Below, one piece after another: positions 45,927 to 55,938 of a DNA stretch of 64,000 bases. The stretch is taken from NCBI RefSeq assembly GCF_021412585.1, contig NZ_JAKCMI010000015.1, positions 62,001-126,000 on the forward strand, given 5' to 3'. Numbering within the stretch: the first letter of the stretch is position 1; every line of letters starts with the position of its first letter. A model generated the notes under the pieces. The model ran no database searches and was not told where the DNA came from. It saw only the letters and a program-made list of their open reading frames with translations. A program made the translations under genes and the position numbers. Origin of the DNA: Halomonas alkalisoli (GTDB lineage Bacteria > Pseudomonadota > Gammaproteobacteria > Pseudomonadales > Halomonadaceae).

Positions 45927-46098
45927 CTGGGACTCTCCTGAGTGAGAATGGAGGGTGGCGACGGGAGGTGGGCGATCACGGTGCAAGGCCTTGAGCTGGC
46001 ACAGATGGCGAGTATAGCCGCGACGAGGCCAAGCGTAACAGCGTTGAGTACGTCGGCGGCAGAGCGGTTACAATGGGGTTCCACTCAGGAGAACGCTC

Positions 46099-46539
46099 AT
46101 GATTCGACTCGCAGCCAAGGAGGACATGCCGCACCTCGTCGATATCTGGTTGCGCGCCTCGCAGCTGGCCCACGATTTCATTCCCGCCGAGTTCTGGCAG
46201 CGTCGCGCCCACGACATGGCCACGCGCTATCTGCCTGGCGCCGAAACGCACGTACTGGAGCTGGGTGGCAGCATCATCGGCTTCGCGGCCCTCAACGGCG
46301 ACCACCTCGAGGCGCTGTTCATCGACCCGGACTTCCAGCGCTTCGGCCACGGCACGCACTTGATGGCCCATGCCATGACGTGCCGTGAGCGAATCACCCT
46401 GTGCGTCTATTCGCGCAACGTGCGTGCCGTCTCGTTCTACCGCAGGCTCGGCTTTCAATCGGTGGAGGATCGTCTCGAACCGCTGAGCGGCGAGAGCGAA
46501 ACCCTGATGGCCTGGTCCCGCCAGCCCAACGTCGAGTGA
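46099..46539 (+). CDS. GNAT family N-acetyltransferase
   Basis: A 146-residue acetyltransferase. The acetyl-CoA loop is EALFIDPDFQRFGHGTHLMA at about residues 73-92 and LCVYSRNVRAVSFYRRLGFQ the alpha4 segment. It resembles YiaC/YjaB-type lysine or small-molecule acetyltransferases; the acceptor is unknown. ATG at 46099 follows CAGGAG. It is convergent with cysA. Confidence 0.88.
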   Translation: MIRLAAKEDMPHLVDIWLRASQLAHDFIPAEFWQRRAHDMATRYLPGAETHVLELGGSIIGFAALNGDHLEALFIDPDFQRFGHGTHLMAHAMTCRERITLCVYSRNVRAVSFYRRLGFQSVEDRLEPLSGESETLMAWSRQPNVE

Positions 46540-46561
46540 TCCTGTCGGGCCATCGGCCGGT

Positions 46562-47652
<1,091 letters not shown>

Positions 47653-47656
<4 letters not shown>

Positions 47657-48480
47657 GCGTGAACCTCCCGGCGCGCGGCGCGCCATTCCAGGCTGGCCTT
47701 GGCAACCAGCGTGAGCAGGGCGATGAAGGCCAGCAGCGATGCGCTGGCGAAGGCGCCCACGGTATTGTAATCCTGGTACAGCTGCTCCAGGTGCAGCGGC
47801 AGGGTGTTGGTCTGGCCGCGGATGGCGCCGGAGACCACCGAGACGGCGCCGAATTCCCCCACCGCACGTGCATTGGTCAGTATCACGCCGTAGAGCAGTG
47901 CCCAGCGGATATTGGGCAGCGTCACCCGGCGAAAGACGGTCCAGCCCGGTGCCCCGAGGGTCACGGCGGCTTCCTCTTCCCGGGAGCCCTGGGCCTGCAT
48001 CAGCGGTATCAGCTCACGAGCCACGAAGGGGCAGGTGACGAAGATGGTCACCATCAATATGCCGGGCCAGGCAAACATCAGCTGGATGTCGTAGCCGTCG
48101 AGCCAGCTGCCGAGCCAGCCGGTACGGCCATAGAGCAGCAGGTAGATCAGGCCGGCGACCACCGGCGAGACCGCAAAGGGGATATCGATGAGGGTCTGCA
48201 GGATCCGCCGGCCGGGAAAGCGAAAGCGGGTAACCAGCCATGCCAGCGCCACGCCGAACACCAGGCAGACGGGGATCGTCAGCAGGGCGATGAACAGGGT
48301 CAGCCCGATGGCCGCCACGGTGTATTCGTTGCTGACGTTGCTCCAGAATACCCCTACCCCCTGGGCGAAGGCCTGGGCGAAGATCGCCACCAGCGGCAGC
48401 AGCAGGAAGAGCCCCGAAAGGGCCACGGCCAGGAAGACGAGCAGGCGCCGAACCCGGGGCGCATCACCGATCCGTTGCAT
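47653..48480 (-). CDS. cysW: Sulfate ABC transporter permease CysW
   Basis: A 275-residue inner-membrane permease with about six transmembrane segments. The EAA loop that contacts the ATPase is visible as [40 protein letters not shown] is typical of CysW. The start codon overlaps the cysT stop by one base and its stop overlaps the cysA start. Confidence 0.96.
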
Positions 48481-49337
48481 CAGCCCGCCCCCCCATGCAG
48501 TCGCTTGATGAAGCGGCCCTGCCAGATATTGATCACCAGCAGCAGGGCCAGCGAGACGAACAGCACCACCGAGGCGATGGCCGAGGCGCCGACATAGTCG
48601 TACTCCTGCAGCTTGACGAAGATCATCAGCGCGGTGATCTCGGTCTCGTAGGGCATGTTGCCGGCGATGAAGATGATGGCGCCGAATTCACCCAGCGAGC
48701 GCACGAAGGCGAGCCCGGTGCCGGTAACCAGGGCCGGCCACAGGTGCGGCAGGATCACGCGGCGAAAGGCCGTGCCGTCCGAGGCGCCGAGGGTCAGGGC
48801 GGCCTCATCCACCTCGTGGGGCAGGTCCTCCAGCACCGGCTGTACCGTGCGCACCACGAAGGGAATGCTGGTGAAGGCCATGGCCAGGGCGATACCCACC
48901 CAGGTGTAGGCGACCTGGAAGCCCAGCGGCTCCAGCAGCCGCCCCATCCAGCCGTTGCTGGAGTAGAGCGTTGCCAGGGTGATGCCGGCGACGGCGGTGG
49001 GCAGGGCGAAGGGCAGGTCCATCAGCGCGTCGAGCAGGCGCTTGCCGGGGAATTCGTAGCGCACCAGCACCCAGGCGAGCAGCAGCCCGAAGGCGCCGTT
49101 GACCAGGGCGGCCACCGCGGCCGCACCGATGGTGACCATGTAACTGGCCACCACCCGGCCTTCGGTGACGATCGCCCAGTACTCGGCCAGGCTGAGCCCC
49201 GCCAGCTGACCGAACAGCCCGGTCAGCGGCAGCAGCAGCACCAGCGAGATGAACATCAGGCTGATACCGAGCGAAAGGCCGAAGCCCGGCAGCACCCGCT
49301 TGGGGGTACTGCCGGCGCGAGTCGCGAGTGTGATCAT
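48480..49337 (-). CDS. cysT: Sulfate ABC transporter permease CysT
   Basis: A 285-residue permease (CysU/CysT) with about six transmembrane segments. LMDLPFALPTAVAGITLATL and the EAA loop VDEAALTLGASDGTAFRRVI are conserved. It forms the membrane channel with CysW. The start codon shares one base with the sbp stop (TGATG), so the operon is tightly coupled. Confidence 0.96.
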   Translation of the reverse strand: MITLATRAGSTPKRVLPGFGLSLGISLMFISLVLLLPLTGLFGQLAGLSLAEYWAIVTEGRVVASYMVTIGAAAVAALVNGAFGLLLAWVLVRYEFPGKRLLDALMDLPFALPTAVAGITLATLYSSNGWMGRLLEPLGFQVAYTWVGIALAMAFTSIPFVVRTVQPVLEDLPHEVDEAALTLGASDGTAFRRVILPHLWPALVTGTGLAFVRSLGEFGAIIFIAGNMPYETEITALMIFVKLQEYDYVGASAIASVVLFVSLALLLVINIWQGRFIKRLHGGAG

Positions 49338-50347
49338 CAGCGGCGCTGTAGCTGATCCAGCAGGGCGCCGCCGGCGAAGTGCTCGTCCATGGCCTGCTCC
49401 CAGCTACCGACGATATCCTCGACCCGCAGCAGATCGGTCTCGGGGAACTGATCGGCGAACTCCTCCACGACCGCTTCGTGATGGACGCGATAGTTGAAGC
49501 CGGCCAGCATGCGCTGGGCCTCTTCGCTGTAGAGGTACTCGACATAGGCCTGGGCCAGGTCCTGGGTGCCGTTGCGCTCGGCATTGGGCTCGACTACCGC
49601 CACCGGGAATTCGGCCAGGATGCTGACCGGCGGCACGATCACCTCGTAGTCGTCACGACCGTACTCGCCGCGGATGTTGTTCACCTCGGATTCGAAGCTG
49701 ATCAGCACGTCGCCGATGCCGCGCTCGATGAAGCTGGTGGTGGCGCCGCGGCCGCCGGTGTCGAACACTGCCACGTTGCGCAGGAAGGTGCGCATGAAGT
49801 CGTGGATCTGCTCCTCGTCGCCATCGAAGTGCTGCTGGGCAAAGCCCCAGGCGGCCAGGTAGGTGTAGCGGCCGTTACCGGAGGTCTTGGGGTTGGGGAA
49901 GACCACCTTGACGTCTTCACGCACCAGATCGTCCCAGCTCTCGATGCCCTTGGGGTTGTCCTTGCGTACCAGGAAGGCCGTGGTGGAGTAGTAGGGCGAG
50001 GCATTGTTGGGCAGCAGTTCCTGCCAGTCCTCGGCCACCAGCCCGGCATCGGCGAGCACCTGGACGTCGGTCACCTGATTGTAGGTCACCACGTCGGCGC
50101 GCAGCCCCTGAAGGATGGCGCGGGCCTGGGCGGAGGAGCCACCGTGGGACTGCTGAATGGCGATCTCCTCTCCCTGCTCGGCCTGCCACCAGTCGCGGAA
50201 TTCCGGATTGATGGCGGAGAAGAGCTCGCGGGCGATGTCATAGGAGGAGTTGAGAATCTCGCGCTCGGCGGCCAGGGCCGGGGTGGCCAGGCTGACCCCC
50301 AGGGCAACGGCAAGCGCGGTGCGGCGAACGGTCGACAGCAGTGGCAT
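49337..50347 (-). CDS. sbp: Periplasmic sulfate-binding protein
   Basis: A 336-residue binding protein with a signal peptide ending PALAAE. The mature part begins [20 protein letters not shown] and closely follows E. coli Sbp: [58 protein letters not shown] and [20 protein letters not shown]. These provide backbone amides that bind sulfate. The ATG at 50347 is preferred because GGAG is eight bases upstream; the GTG at 50356 is too close to it. It is the first gene of the sulfate import operon; regulation by CysB is expected but no site was identified. Confidence 0.95.
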   Translation of the reverse strand: MPLLSTVRRTALAVALGVSLATPALAAEREILNSSYDIARELFSAINPEFRDWWQAEQGEEIAIQQSHGGSSAQARAILQGLRADVVTYNQVTDVQVLADAGLVAEDWQELLPNNASPYYSTTAFLVRKDNPKGIESWDDLVREDVKVVFPNPKTSGNGRYTYLAAWGFAQQHFDGDEEQIHDFMRTFLRNVAVFDTGGRGATTSFIERGIGDVLISFESEVNNIRGEYGRDDYEVIVPPVSILAEFPVAVVEPNAERNGTQDLAQAYVEYLYSEEAQRMLAGFNYRVHHEAVVEEFADQFPETDLLRVEDIVGSWEQAMDEHFAGGALLDQLQRR

Positions 50348-50539
50348 GCGAGACACTCCAATAAGGAAACAGTGATGACAAGGTTAAATCTGACAATGAG
50401 GAATTACAATCGTGTTTTTTATTCGTTTTTGAAATATGACTGTGGCGGTTTTCTTCGCCCGCTGCGCCCCATTCCCCCGTCCCTGGCGGTTCCTGCTAGA
50501 ATGCGGGCCACTCTTTCCGAGCGATAGCCTGGACATGAC

Positions 50540-51247
50540 ATGACCGACGCGACCCGCGATTTTCTCATTGCCCCCTCCATACTCTCCGCCGACTTCGCCC
50601 GCCTGGGCGAAGAAGTGGACAACGTGCTGGCCTCCGGGGCCGACATCGTCCATTTCGACGTCATGGACAACCACTACGTACCCAACCTGACCATCGGGCC
50701 CATGGTCTGCGAGGCGCTGCGCAAGCATGGCGTGACGGCCCCCATCGACGCTCACCTGATGGTCAAGCCGGTGGATCGGCTGATCGGCGACTTCATCGAT
50801 GCCGGCGCCACCTACATCACCTTCCACCCGGAGGCCTCGGACCATATCGACCGCTCGCTGCAGCTGATTCGCGATGGCGGCTGCAAGGCGGGGCTGGTGT
50901 TCAACCCGGCGACGCCGCTCTCCTTCCTCGACCACGTGATGGACAAGGTCGACATGATCCTGCTGATGAGCGTCAATCCCGGCTTCGGCGGCCAGGCCTT
51001 CCTGCCGGGCACCCTGGACAAGCTGCGCGCGGCGCGCCAACGCATCGACGCCTCGGGGCGGGCGATTCGCCTCGAGATCGACGGTGGGGTCAAGGTCGAC
51101 AACATTGCCGAGATCGCTGCGGCCGGTGCCGACACCTTCGTGGCCGGCTCCGCGATCTTCAAGGCCGCCAACGCTGCCGACCCGCATCGCTACGACAGCG
51201 TGCTCCGCGACTTCCGCGAGCAGCTGGCCGGAGTCGCTCCCCGGTGA
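50540..51247 (+). CDS. rpe: Ribulose-phosphate 3-epimerase
   Basis: A 235-residue TIM-barrel enzyme that interconverts ribulose 5-phosphate and xylulose 5-phosphate. [20 protein letters not shown] is the N-terminal signature, [17 protein letters not shown] carries the metal ligands, and [20 protein letters not shown] and [13 protein letters not shown] complete the site. It begins the run rpe / GIY-YIG / gph / trpE. Its TGA overlaps the GTG start of the GIY-YIG gene. Confidence 0.97.
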   Translation: MTDATRDFLIAPSILSADFARLGEEVDNVLASGADIVHFDVMDNHYVPNLTIGPMVCEALRKHGVTAPIDAHLMVKPVDRLIGDFIDAGATYITFHPEASDHIDRSLQLIRDGGCKAGLVFNPATPLSFLDHVMDKVDMILLMSVNPGFGGQAFLPGTLDKLRAARQRIDASGRAIRLEIDGGVKVDNIAEIAAAGADTFVAGSAIFKAANAADPHRYDSVLRDFREQLAGVAPR

Positions 51248-51543
51248 ACGGAGGTGCCCAGGCCCCGCTGTGGTACCTCTACATGCTCGAGACACCTCAA
51301 GGCGCGCTCTATACCGGGATCACCACCGACGTCGCCCGGCGCATGGCTCAACATGAGGCGGGGCGGGGTGCCAAGGCCCTGCGCGGGCGTGGGCCGCTTA
51401 CGCTGGTGCATCAGGAGCCGGTGGGCAGCCACGGAGATGCGCTGCGGCTCGAGGCGGAGGTCAAGCGGCTCTCGGCGGTGGGCAAGCGCAGCTGGATCAA
51501 GAACCGGCAGGTCAGCGAGGAAGCGCCATGCACCCCATTCTGA
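51244..51543 (+). CDS. GIY-YIG nuclease-domain protein (UPF0213/YhbQ type)
   Basis: A 99-residue protein with a GIY-YIG fold: [20 protein letters not shown] holds the two Tyr-containing strands (W-Y-L-Y and L-Y-T-G-I), and [20 protein letters not shown] carries the catalytic Arg and the helix. It is related to E. coli YhbQ. Translation starts at GTG 51244 inside a 4-bp overlap with rpe, and the 3' end overlaps gph by 16 bp. The insertion of this gene between rpe and gph is notable, since these two are usually adjacent. Confidence 0.88.
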   Translation: MNGGAQAPLWYLYMLETPQGALYTGITTDVARRMAQHEAGRGAKALRGRGPLTLVHQEPVGSHGDALRLEAEVKRLSAVGKRSWIKNRQVSEEAPCTPF

Positions 51544-52193
51544 AAGATATCCGGCTGATCAGCTTCGATCTGGATGGCACCCTGATCGATTCGGTGCCTG
51601 ACCTGGCGGCGGCAGTGGATGCCAGCCTGGGCGAGCTCGGCTTGCCAGTGGCAGGCGAGGCGCGGGTGCGCGACTGGGTCGGCAACGGCTCGTGGACGCT
51701 TGTCGAGCGGGCGCTGACCTTTGCTCAGGGGCACTTGCCCGGCGAGGAGGCCCTGGCCCGTTCCCATGAGGCCTTCCTCAGATGCTACGGCCGCGATCCC
51801 GGCTCGCGTACTCGGCTCTACCCCGGGGTGCGCGAAACGCTGGACGCCCTGCAGGCAGGCGACTGGATCCTGACGCTGGTCACCAACAAGCCCTACGCCT
51901 TTATCGAGCCGATCCTGGCGCAGTTCGGCCTCGAGCGGCATTTTGCGCTCTGCCTTGGCGGCGACAGCCTGCCGCAGAAGAAGCCCGATCCGGCCCCGCT
52001 GCTTCACGTGGCCGCTCACTTCGACCTGTCGCCATCGACCTGCCTGATGGTAGGTGACTCTCGCCATGACATCGCTGCCGGTCGCGCGGCCGGTTTTCGC
52101 ACCCTGGCGGTTCCCTATGGCTACAATCATGGCGAACCGGTGCAGGACAGCCGTCCCGACGGCCTGGTTGTTTCACTGGCAGAACTCGTTTAG
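51528..52193 (+). CDS. gph: Phosphoglycolate phosphatase
   Basis: A 221-residue HAD-superfamily phosphatase. The nucleophile motif is ISFDLDGTLIDSVPDLAAAV. The later motifs are TLVTNKPYAFIEPIL (Thr/Ser), KKPDPAPLLHVA (Lys) and MVGDSRHDIAAGRAAGFRT (Asp). It removes phosphoglycolate formed by DNA-damage repair or side reactions. The start overlaps the previous gene by 16 bp and trpE follows after 27 bp, matching the rpe-gph-trpE order of pseudomonads. Confidence 0.95.
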   Translation: MHPILKDIRLISFDLDGTLIDSVPDLAAAVDASLGELGLPVAGEARVRDWVGNGSWTLVERALTFAQGHLPGEEALARSHEAFLRCYGRDPGSRTRLYPGVRETLDALQAGDWILTLVTNKPYAFIEPILAQFGLERHFALCLGGDSLPQKKPDPAPLLHVAAHFDLSPSTCLMVGDSRHDIAAGRAAGFRTLAVPYGYNHGEPVQDSRPDGLVVSLAELV

Positions 52194-52220
52194 CCAATTA
52201 TCACCATCAAGGACCCGGGC

Positions 52221-53717
52221 ATGATGACTCCCGAACGTTTCCGTGACCTGGCCGAGGCCGGCTACAACCGCATTCCGGTCACCCGCGAGGTGCTGGCGGA
52301 TCTCGACACGCCGCTCTCCACCTATTTGAAGCTCGCCGACGAGCCCTGGACCTTCCTGCTGGAGTCGGTGCAGGGCGGTGAGAAGTGGGGCCGCTACTCC
52401 ATTATCGGGCTGCCTTGTCAGGAGCGAATCGAGGTTCACGGATTTACCGTCAGCCATATCATCAACGGTGAGCAGCAGGGCATGACCGAGGTGGAGGATC
52501 CGCTCGACTGGATCGAGCAGTTTCATGCCGGCTTCAAGGTGCCTCGGCTGGATGATCAGCCCCGCTTCGATGGTGGCCTGGTGGGCTACTTCGGCTACGA
52601 CACCATCCGCTATATCGAACCGCGGCTGCGTGGGCCCCATGTGGCTGCCAAGGCCGATCCGCTGGGCGTCCCTGACATCCTGCTGATGGTCTGCGATGAC
52701 CTGGTGGTGTTCGACAATCTCTCGGGCCGGCTGACACTCTGGACCCATGCCGACCCTGCCCACCCGGACGCCTATGAGGCGGCGGTGGACCGGCTGCAGC
52801 GGCTCGAGGTGCGGCTGCGCAGTGCCACGCTCAACACCATCAGCCCCGGCACCGGCCGCAGCGCGGTGGAGGAGGGGCACTTCACCTCCGGCTTCACCGA
52901 GGCGGGCTTCAAGGCCGCCGTGGAGACGATCAAGGAGTACGTGCTGGCCGGCGACGTCATGCAGTGCGTGCCTTCCCAGCGCATGTCGATTCCCTACCAG
53001 GCCTCGCCGCTGGACCTCTATCGCGCCCTGCGAAGCCTCAACCCCTCGCCCTACATGTTCTTTTTCAACCTCGACGACCACCACGTGGTGGGCTCCTCGC
53101 CGGAGATCCTCACCCGCCTGGAGGATGGCGAAGTGACGGTACGTCCGATTGCCGGCACCCGGGTTCGGGGCAAGACCGAGGAGGAGGACAGGGCGCTGGA
53201 GGCCGACCTGCTGGGCGATCCCAAGGAGATCGCCGAGCATCTGATGTTGATCGACCTGGGGCGCAACGACGTGGGGCGCATCAGCGAGACCGGCTCGGTG
53301 GTGGTGACCGACCAGATGGCCGTGGAGCGCTACTCCCACGTAATGCACATCGTCTCCAATGTCACCGGAAAGCTGCGGCCGGGGCTCTCCGCCATGGATG
53401 TGCTGCGTGCCACCTTCCCGGCGGGCACGCTTTCCGGTGCGCCCAAGATTCGCGCCATGGAGATCATCGACGAGCTGGAACCGGTGAAGCGCGGCATCTA
53501 CTCCGGGGCGGTGGGCTATCTCTCCTGGCACGGCAACATGGACACTGCCATCGCCATCCGCACGGCGGTGATCAAGGACGGGATGCTGCACGTGCAGGCC
53601 GGGGCCGGCATCGTCGCCGACTCGGTGCCCGAGATGGAGTGGCAGGAAACCCTCAACAAGGGGCGGGCGATCTTCCGCGCCGTGGCCATGGCCGAGAAGG
53701 GGCTGGATAATCTCTAG
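52221..53717 (+). CDS. trpE: Anthranilate synthase component I
   Basis: A 498-residue enzyme that makes anthranilate from chorismate with ammonia supplied by Trp[21 protein letters not shown] has the LLES motif of the tryptophan feedback site. The chorismate-binding domain contains [40 protein letters not shown] and [20 protein letters not shown]. The upstream gap to gph is only 27 bp, so there is no room for a leader attenuator. The stop codon (53715-53717) lies inside the terminal inverted repeat of the adjacent MITE-like element. Confidence 0.97.
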   Translation: MMTPERFRDLAEAGYNRIPVTREVLADLDTPLSTYLKLADEPWTFLLESVQGGEKWGRYSIIGLPCQERIEVHGFTVSHIINGEQQGMTEVEDPLDWIEQFHAGFKVPRLDDQPRFDGGLVGYFGYDTIRYIEPRLRGPHVAAKADPLGVPDILLMVCDDLVVFDNLSGRLTLWTHADPAHPDAYEAAVDRLQRLEVRLRSATLNTISPGTGRSAVEEGHFTSGFTEAGFKAAVETIKEYVLAGDVMQCVPSQRMSIPYQASPLDLYRALRSLNPSPYMFFFNLDDHHVVGSSPEILTRLEDGEVTVRPIAGTRVRGKTEEEDRALEADLLGDPKEIAEHLMLIDLGRNDVGRISETGSVVVTDQMAVERYSHVMHIVSNVTGKLRPGLSAMDVLRATFPAGTLSGAPKIRAMEIIDELEPVKRGIYSGAVGYLSWHGNMDTAIAIRTAVIKDGMLHVQAGAGIVADSVPEMEWQETLNKGRAIFRAVAMAEKGLDNL

Positions 53718-53880
53718 GAGCCTGTCGGACTTAACGCTGATCTACTGCGAGATCCGGTCTTTCGGCCAATTTCATTCGATCTGATTCGTTAAATAGCGGG
53801 CTATTCGCCTCATCAGATCGATAAACTTGTCTCGAAATCCAAATCTCTCGTGACGATCGGTCAAACCCGACAGGCTCCTA
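53715..53880. mobile_element. MITE-like hairpin element at the 3' end of trpE
   Basis: A 166-bp element with perfect 14-bp terminal inverted repeats, TAGGAGCCTGTCGG (53715-53728) and CCGACAGGCTCCTA (53867-53880). The arms continue as imperfect complements for about 40 bp. The middle holds CGATCTGAT ... ATCAGATCG around AATAG-CGGG-CTATT. If the outer TA is a target duplication, the TIR is 12 bp. There is no coding capacity for a transposase. It begins exactly at the trpE TAG, so the hairpin may also end trpE transcription. Confidence 0.75.
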
Positions 53881-53962
53881 GAACCTGACGGGACGCAGGT
53901 GCCGACCACGCGCACCTGAGCCGACGGCGGCCCCTGGGGCCGCCGCTCTCAGCGACCCGGGC

Positions 53963-54952
53963 TCATGCGTCCTCGGCCTGCTTCTCCTCGGTCTTCTCTT
54001 CGCTTCTCTCTTCTGACGTGTCTTCGTCGTCTTCGTCCGCTGGCTCCTCCTCTCCGAGCAGAGCTGCGCGGATCAGCGAGGCGTTGTGACGCATCAGCGA
54101 GACGTAGTTGGCGGCGTCTCCGTCCGGCTCACTCAGTGAGTCGACGTAGAGCGGGCCGGCCACGGCAAGGCCGGTGTCGGAGGCGATACTGCTGACATAG
54201 CGGTCGGAAATGGTGCTTTCCCAGAACAGGGCGGCCGGCTGCACTTCGTTGATCAGGTCGATGATTCGCATCACCTGCTGGGGTGAGCCTTCGGTCTCGG
54301 CATTGGTACCCCAGATGCCGTCATGACGGAACTCATAGGCATCGGCAAAATACACGAAGGCGGCCTCGCTGGTGATCAGCAGACGCTCCCCTTCGGGAAT
54401 GTCGGCGAGGGTTGCCCTGATCTCCTTGTGCAGCGACGCGAGGGTTTCGCGCGCCTTGTCTGCGCGGGAATGGAAGTTGTCGGCGGCCTCCGGATGCAGG
54501 TCGGCCAGTGTTTCTGCAATGACCTGAACATAGGCCGCGGCCGCACGGGGGTCCATCCACAGGTGAGGGTCCGGTTCGCCACTGTATTCGCCGGTGACGA
54601 TGGGCAGGGTGGGATACTCCGACGCTTCCGCCAGCGGTATCAGCGGGGCCTCGTTGCCCATGGTGGCATGCACCTGGCGCATCCACTGCTCCAGCTCATA
54701 GCCGTTGTAGAACACGATGTCGGCGTCTTCCAGGGCGATGAAATTATTGGGGGTCAGTTCCCATTCGTGGACTTCGGCCCCTGGCGGGGTGAGCGTCTCC
54801 AGGCGAATGTCATCGCCACCGACCTGGGCCACGAGATCGCCGAGAATCGAAAAGGTGGCTACCACCTTGGGTGATGCTGCTGCCTGAGTGGTGCCGGCCA
54901 TGGCAGCCAGGGGCAGAGCCAGCCAGAGCAGAGCATGGCGGGATGGGCGCAT
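53963..54952 (-). CDS. Metal ABC transporter substrate-binding protein (Mn/Fe-type cluster A-I)
   Basis: A 329-residue periplasmic metal-binding protein with a signal peptide ending GTTQAA. The metal ligands follow the H-H-E-D pattern of manganese/iron binders: His in GAEVHEWELTPNN, His in EPDPHLWMDPRAA, Glu in LLITSEAAFVYFADAY, and Asp in GPLYVDSLSEPDGD. Zinc-type ZnuA would have His at the third site. The tail after about residue 298 is strongly acidic (EEEPADEDDEDTSEE onward) and unusual. No permease or ATPase genes lie beside it, so partners must be elsewhere. ATG at 54952 has AGGAG; TTG at 54958 is less likely. Confidence 0.9.
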   Translation of the reverse strand: MRPSRHALLWLALPLAAMAGTTQAAASPKVVATFSILGDLVAQVGGDDIRLETLTPPGAEVHEWELTPNNFIALEDADIVFYNGYELEQWMRQVHATMGNEAPLIPLAEASEYPTLPIVTGEYSGEPDPHLWMDPRAAAAYVQVIAETLADLHPEAADNFHSRADKARETLASLHKEIRATLADIPEGERLLITSEAAFVYFADAYEFRHDGIWGTNAETEGSPQQVMRIIDLINEVQPAALFWESTISDRYVSSIASDTGLAVAGPLYVDSLSEPDGDAANYVSLMRHNASLIRAALLGEEEPADEDDEDTSEERSEEKTEEKQAEDA

Positions 54953-55074
54953 CGTCAATCTCCTTTTTGCGGTAGCGCGTCGGCACGATGATAGAGGCTG
55001 TCGTCTGGCCTGGCTAGCCGTGCCACGTTACGGGAAGTAGGTTCACGTCGATGAAGGCAAGACCAACCGGCGGA

Positions 55075-55107
55075 TTGACAGCCAGCCCGGCACAACGGCA
55101 CTATTGT
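55075..55107 (+). promoter_or_regulatory. Candidate promoter of the trpGD attenuator transcript
   Basis: A perfect TTGACA (55075-55080) lies upstream of the Trp leader peptide. A weak -10 can be drawn as CACTAT (55099-55104, 18-bp spacer), with TATTGT just after. The -10 assignment is uncertain. Confidence 0.45.
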
Positions 55108-55128
55108 GGTATGACATCACCAGATCAC

Positions 55129-55161
55129 ATGCATTCGAGCCGGACGTGGTGGCGCTCCTGA
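55129..55161 (+). CDS. trpL: trp leader peptide
   Basis: A 10-residue frame reading MHSSRTWWRS with tandem Trp codons TGG TGG at 55147-55152, ending in TGA at 55159-55161. An in-frame ATG at 55111 would give a 16-residue version. It lies directly upstream of a pair of alternative RNA hairpins ending in a T-run, then trpG. This is the classical architecture of tryptophan attenuation: scarce charged tRNA-Trp stalls the ribosome at the Trp codons. The ribosome-binding site is weak by eye. Confidence 0.8.
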   Translation: MHSSRTWWRS

Positions 55162-55164
55162 AGC

Positions 55165-55219
55165 GGGGCGGCATTCCTGTGTCTTGAATGACCATGCCGC
55201 CGTCGGGGCGGCATTTTTG
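55165..55219 (+). promoter_or_regulatory. Transcription attenuator of trpGD
   Basis: Three mutually complementary segments are visible: GGCGGCAT (55167-55174), ATGCCGCC (55194-55201) and GGCGGCAT (55207-55214). The last two form the terminator hairpin, loop GTCGG, followed by TTTTG. The first two form the antiterminator. A ribosome stopped at the leader TGA (55161) would cover the first segment and allow termination. A ribosome stalled at the Trp codons (55147-55152) would leave it free and allow read-through. Confidence 0.82.
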
Positions 55220-55320
55220 TGCCTGGTGACCCTGCACGGCTGGCATGACCGACGCGCTCGATCTGGGTAACCCCTGCCTGGCCGCTGGCCAGCTGCAACA
55301 GAACAGGACTTTATACAGCC

Positions 55321-55905
55321 ATGTCCGTGCTGATGATCGACAACTATGACAGCTTCACCTTCAATGTGGTGCAATATCTGGGTGAACTGGGGGCCAACGT
55401 GGTCACCCATCGCAACGATACCATCACCCTGGAAGAGATCGAGGCGCTGGCACCGAGCCATCTGGTCATTTCCCCCGGACCCTGTACGCCCAACGAGGCA
55501 GGCATCTCCATGGCGGCGATTCGCCACTTCGCCGGTCGCCTGCCGATTCTCGGTATCTGCCTGGGCCATCAGGCGATCGGCCAGGTCTATGGCGGCGAGG
55601 TCGTGCGGGCACCCCAGGTGATGCACGGCAAGACCTCCCGGATCCGTCACCATGGCCAGGGTGTCTTCGAAGGGCTGGAGGATCCGCTGGAGGTGACCCG
55701 CTATCACTCCCTCGTGGTGGCGGCCGACAGCCTGCCCGAGTGTATCGAGGTAACCGCCTGGACCGACGAGGACGACGTGACGCCGGGTTTGATCATGGGG
55801 CTGCGTCATCGTGAACTGGATATCGAAGGGGTCCAGTTCCACCCGGAGTCGATCCTGACACGCCAGGGGCATGAGTTGCTGGCCAATTTCCTGAAGCGTC
55901 GCTGA
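55321..55905 (+). CDS. trpG: Anthranilate synthase component II (glutamine amidotransferase)
   Basis: A 194-residue class I glutamine amidotransferase that supplies ammonia to TrpE (it may also serve PabB). [13 protein letters not shown] is seen as [31 protein letters not shown] and the catalytic Cys in [16 protein letters not shown] follow, and the His-Glu pair is in [13 protein letters not shown] at 55321 lies about 105 bp after the attenuator hairpin. It is followed by trpD after 33 bp. Confidence 0.97.
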   Translation: MSVLMIDNYDSFTFNVVQYLGELGANVVTHRNDTITLEEIEALAPSHLVISPGPCTPNEAGISMAAIRHFAGRLPILGICLGHQAIGQVYGGEVVRAPQVMHGKTSRIRHHGQGVFEGLEDPLEVTRYHSLVVAADSLPECIEVTAWTDEDDVTPGLIMGLRHRELDIEGVQFHPESILTRQGHELLANFLKRR

Positions 55906-55938
55906 TTCGCGCCCGACAGAGACAAAGGAGTTCCTGCC

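Noticed and set aside
53717-53962. Small RNA gene at the MITE-like hairpin
   Set aside because: Terminal repeats and lack of a promoter favour a transposon-derived element.
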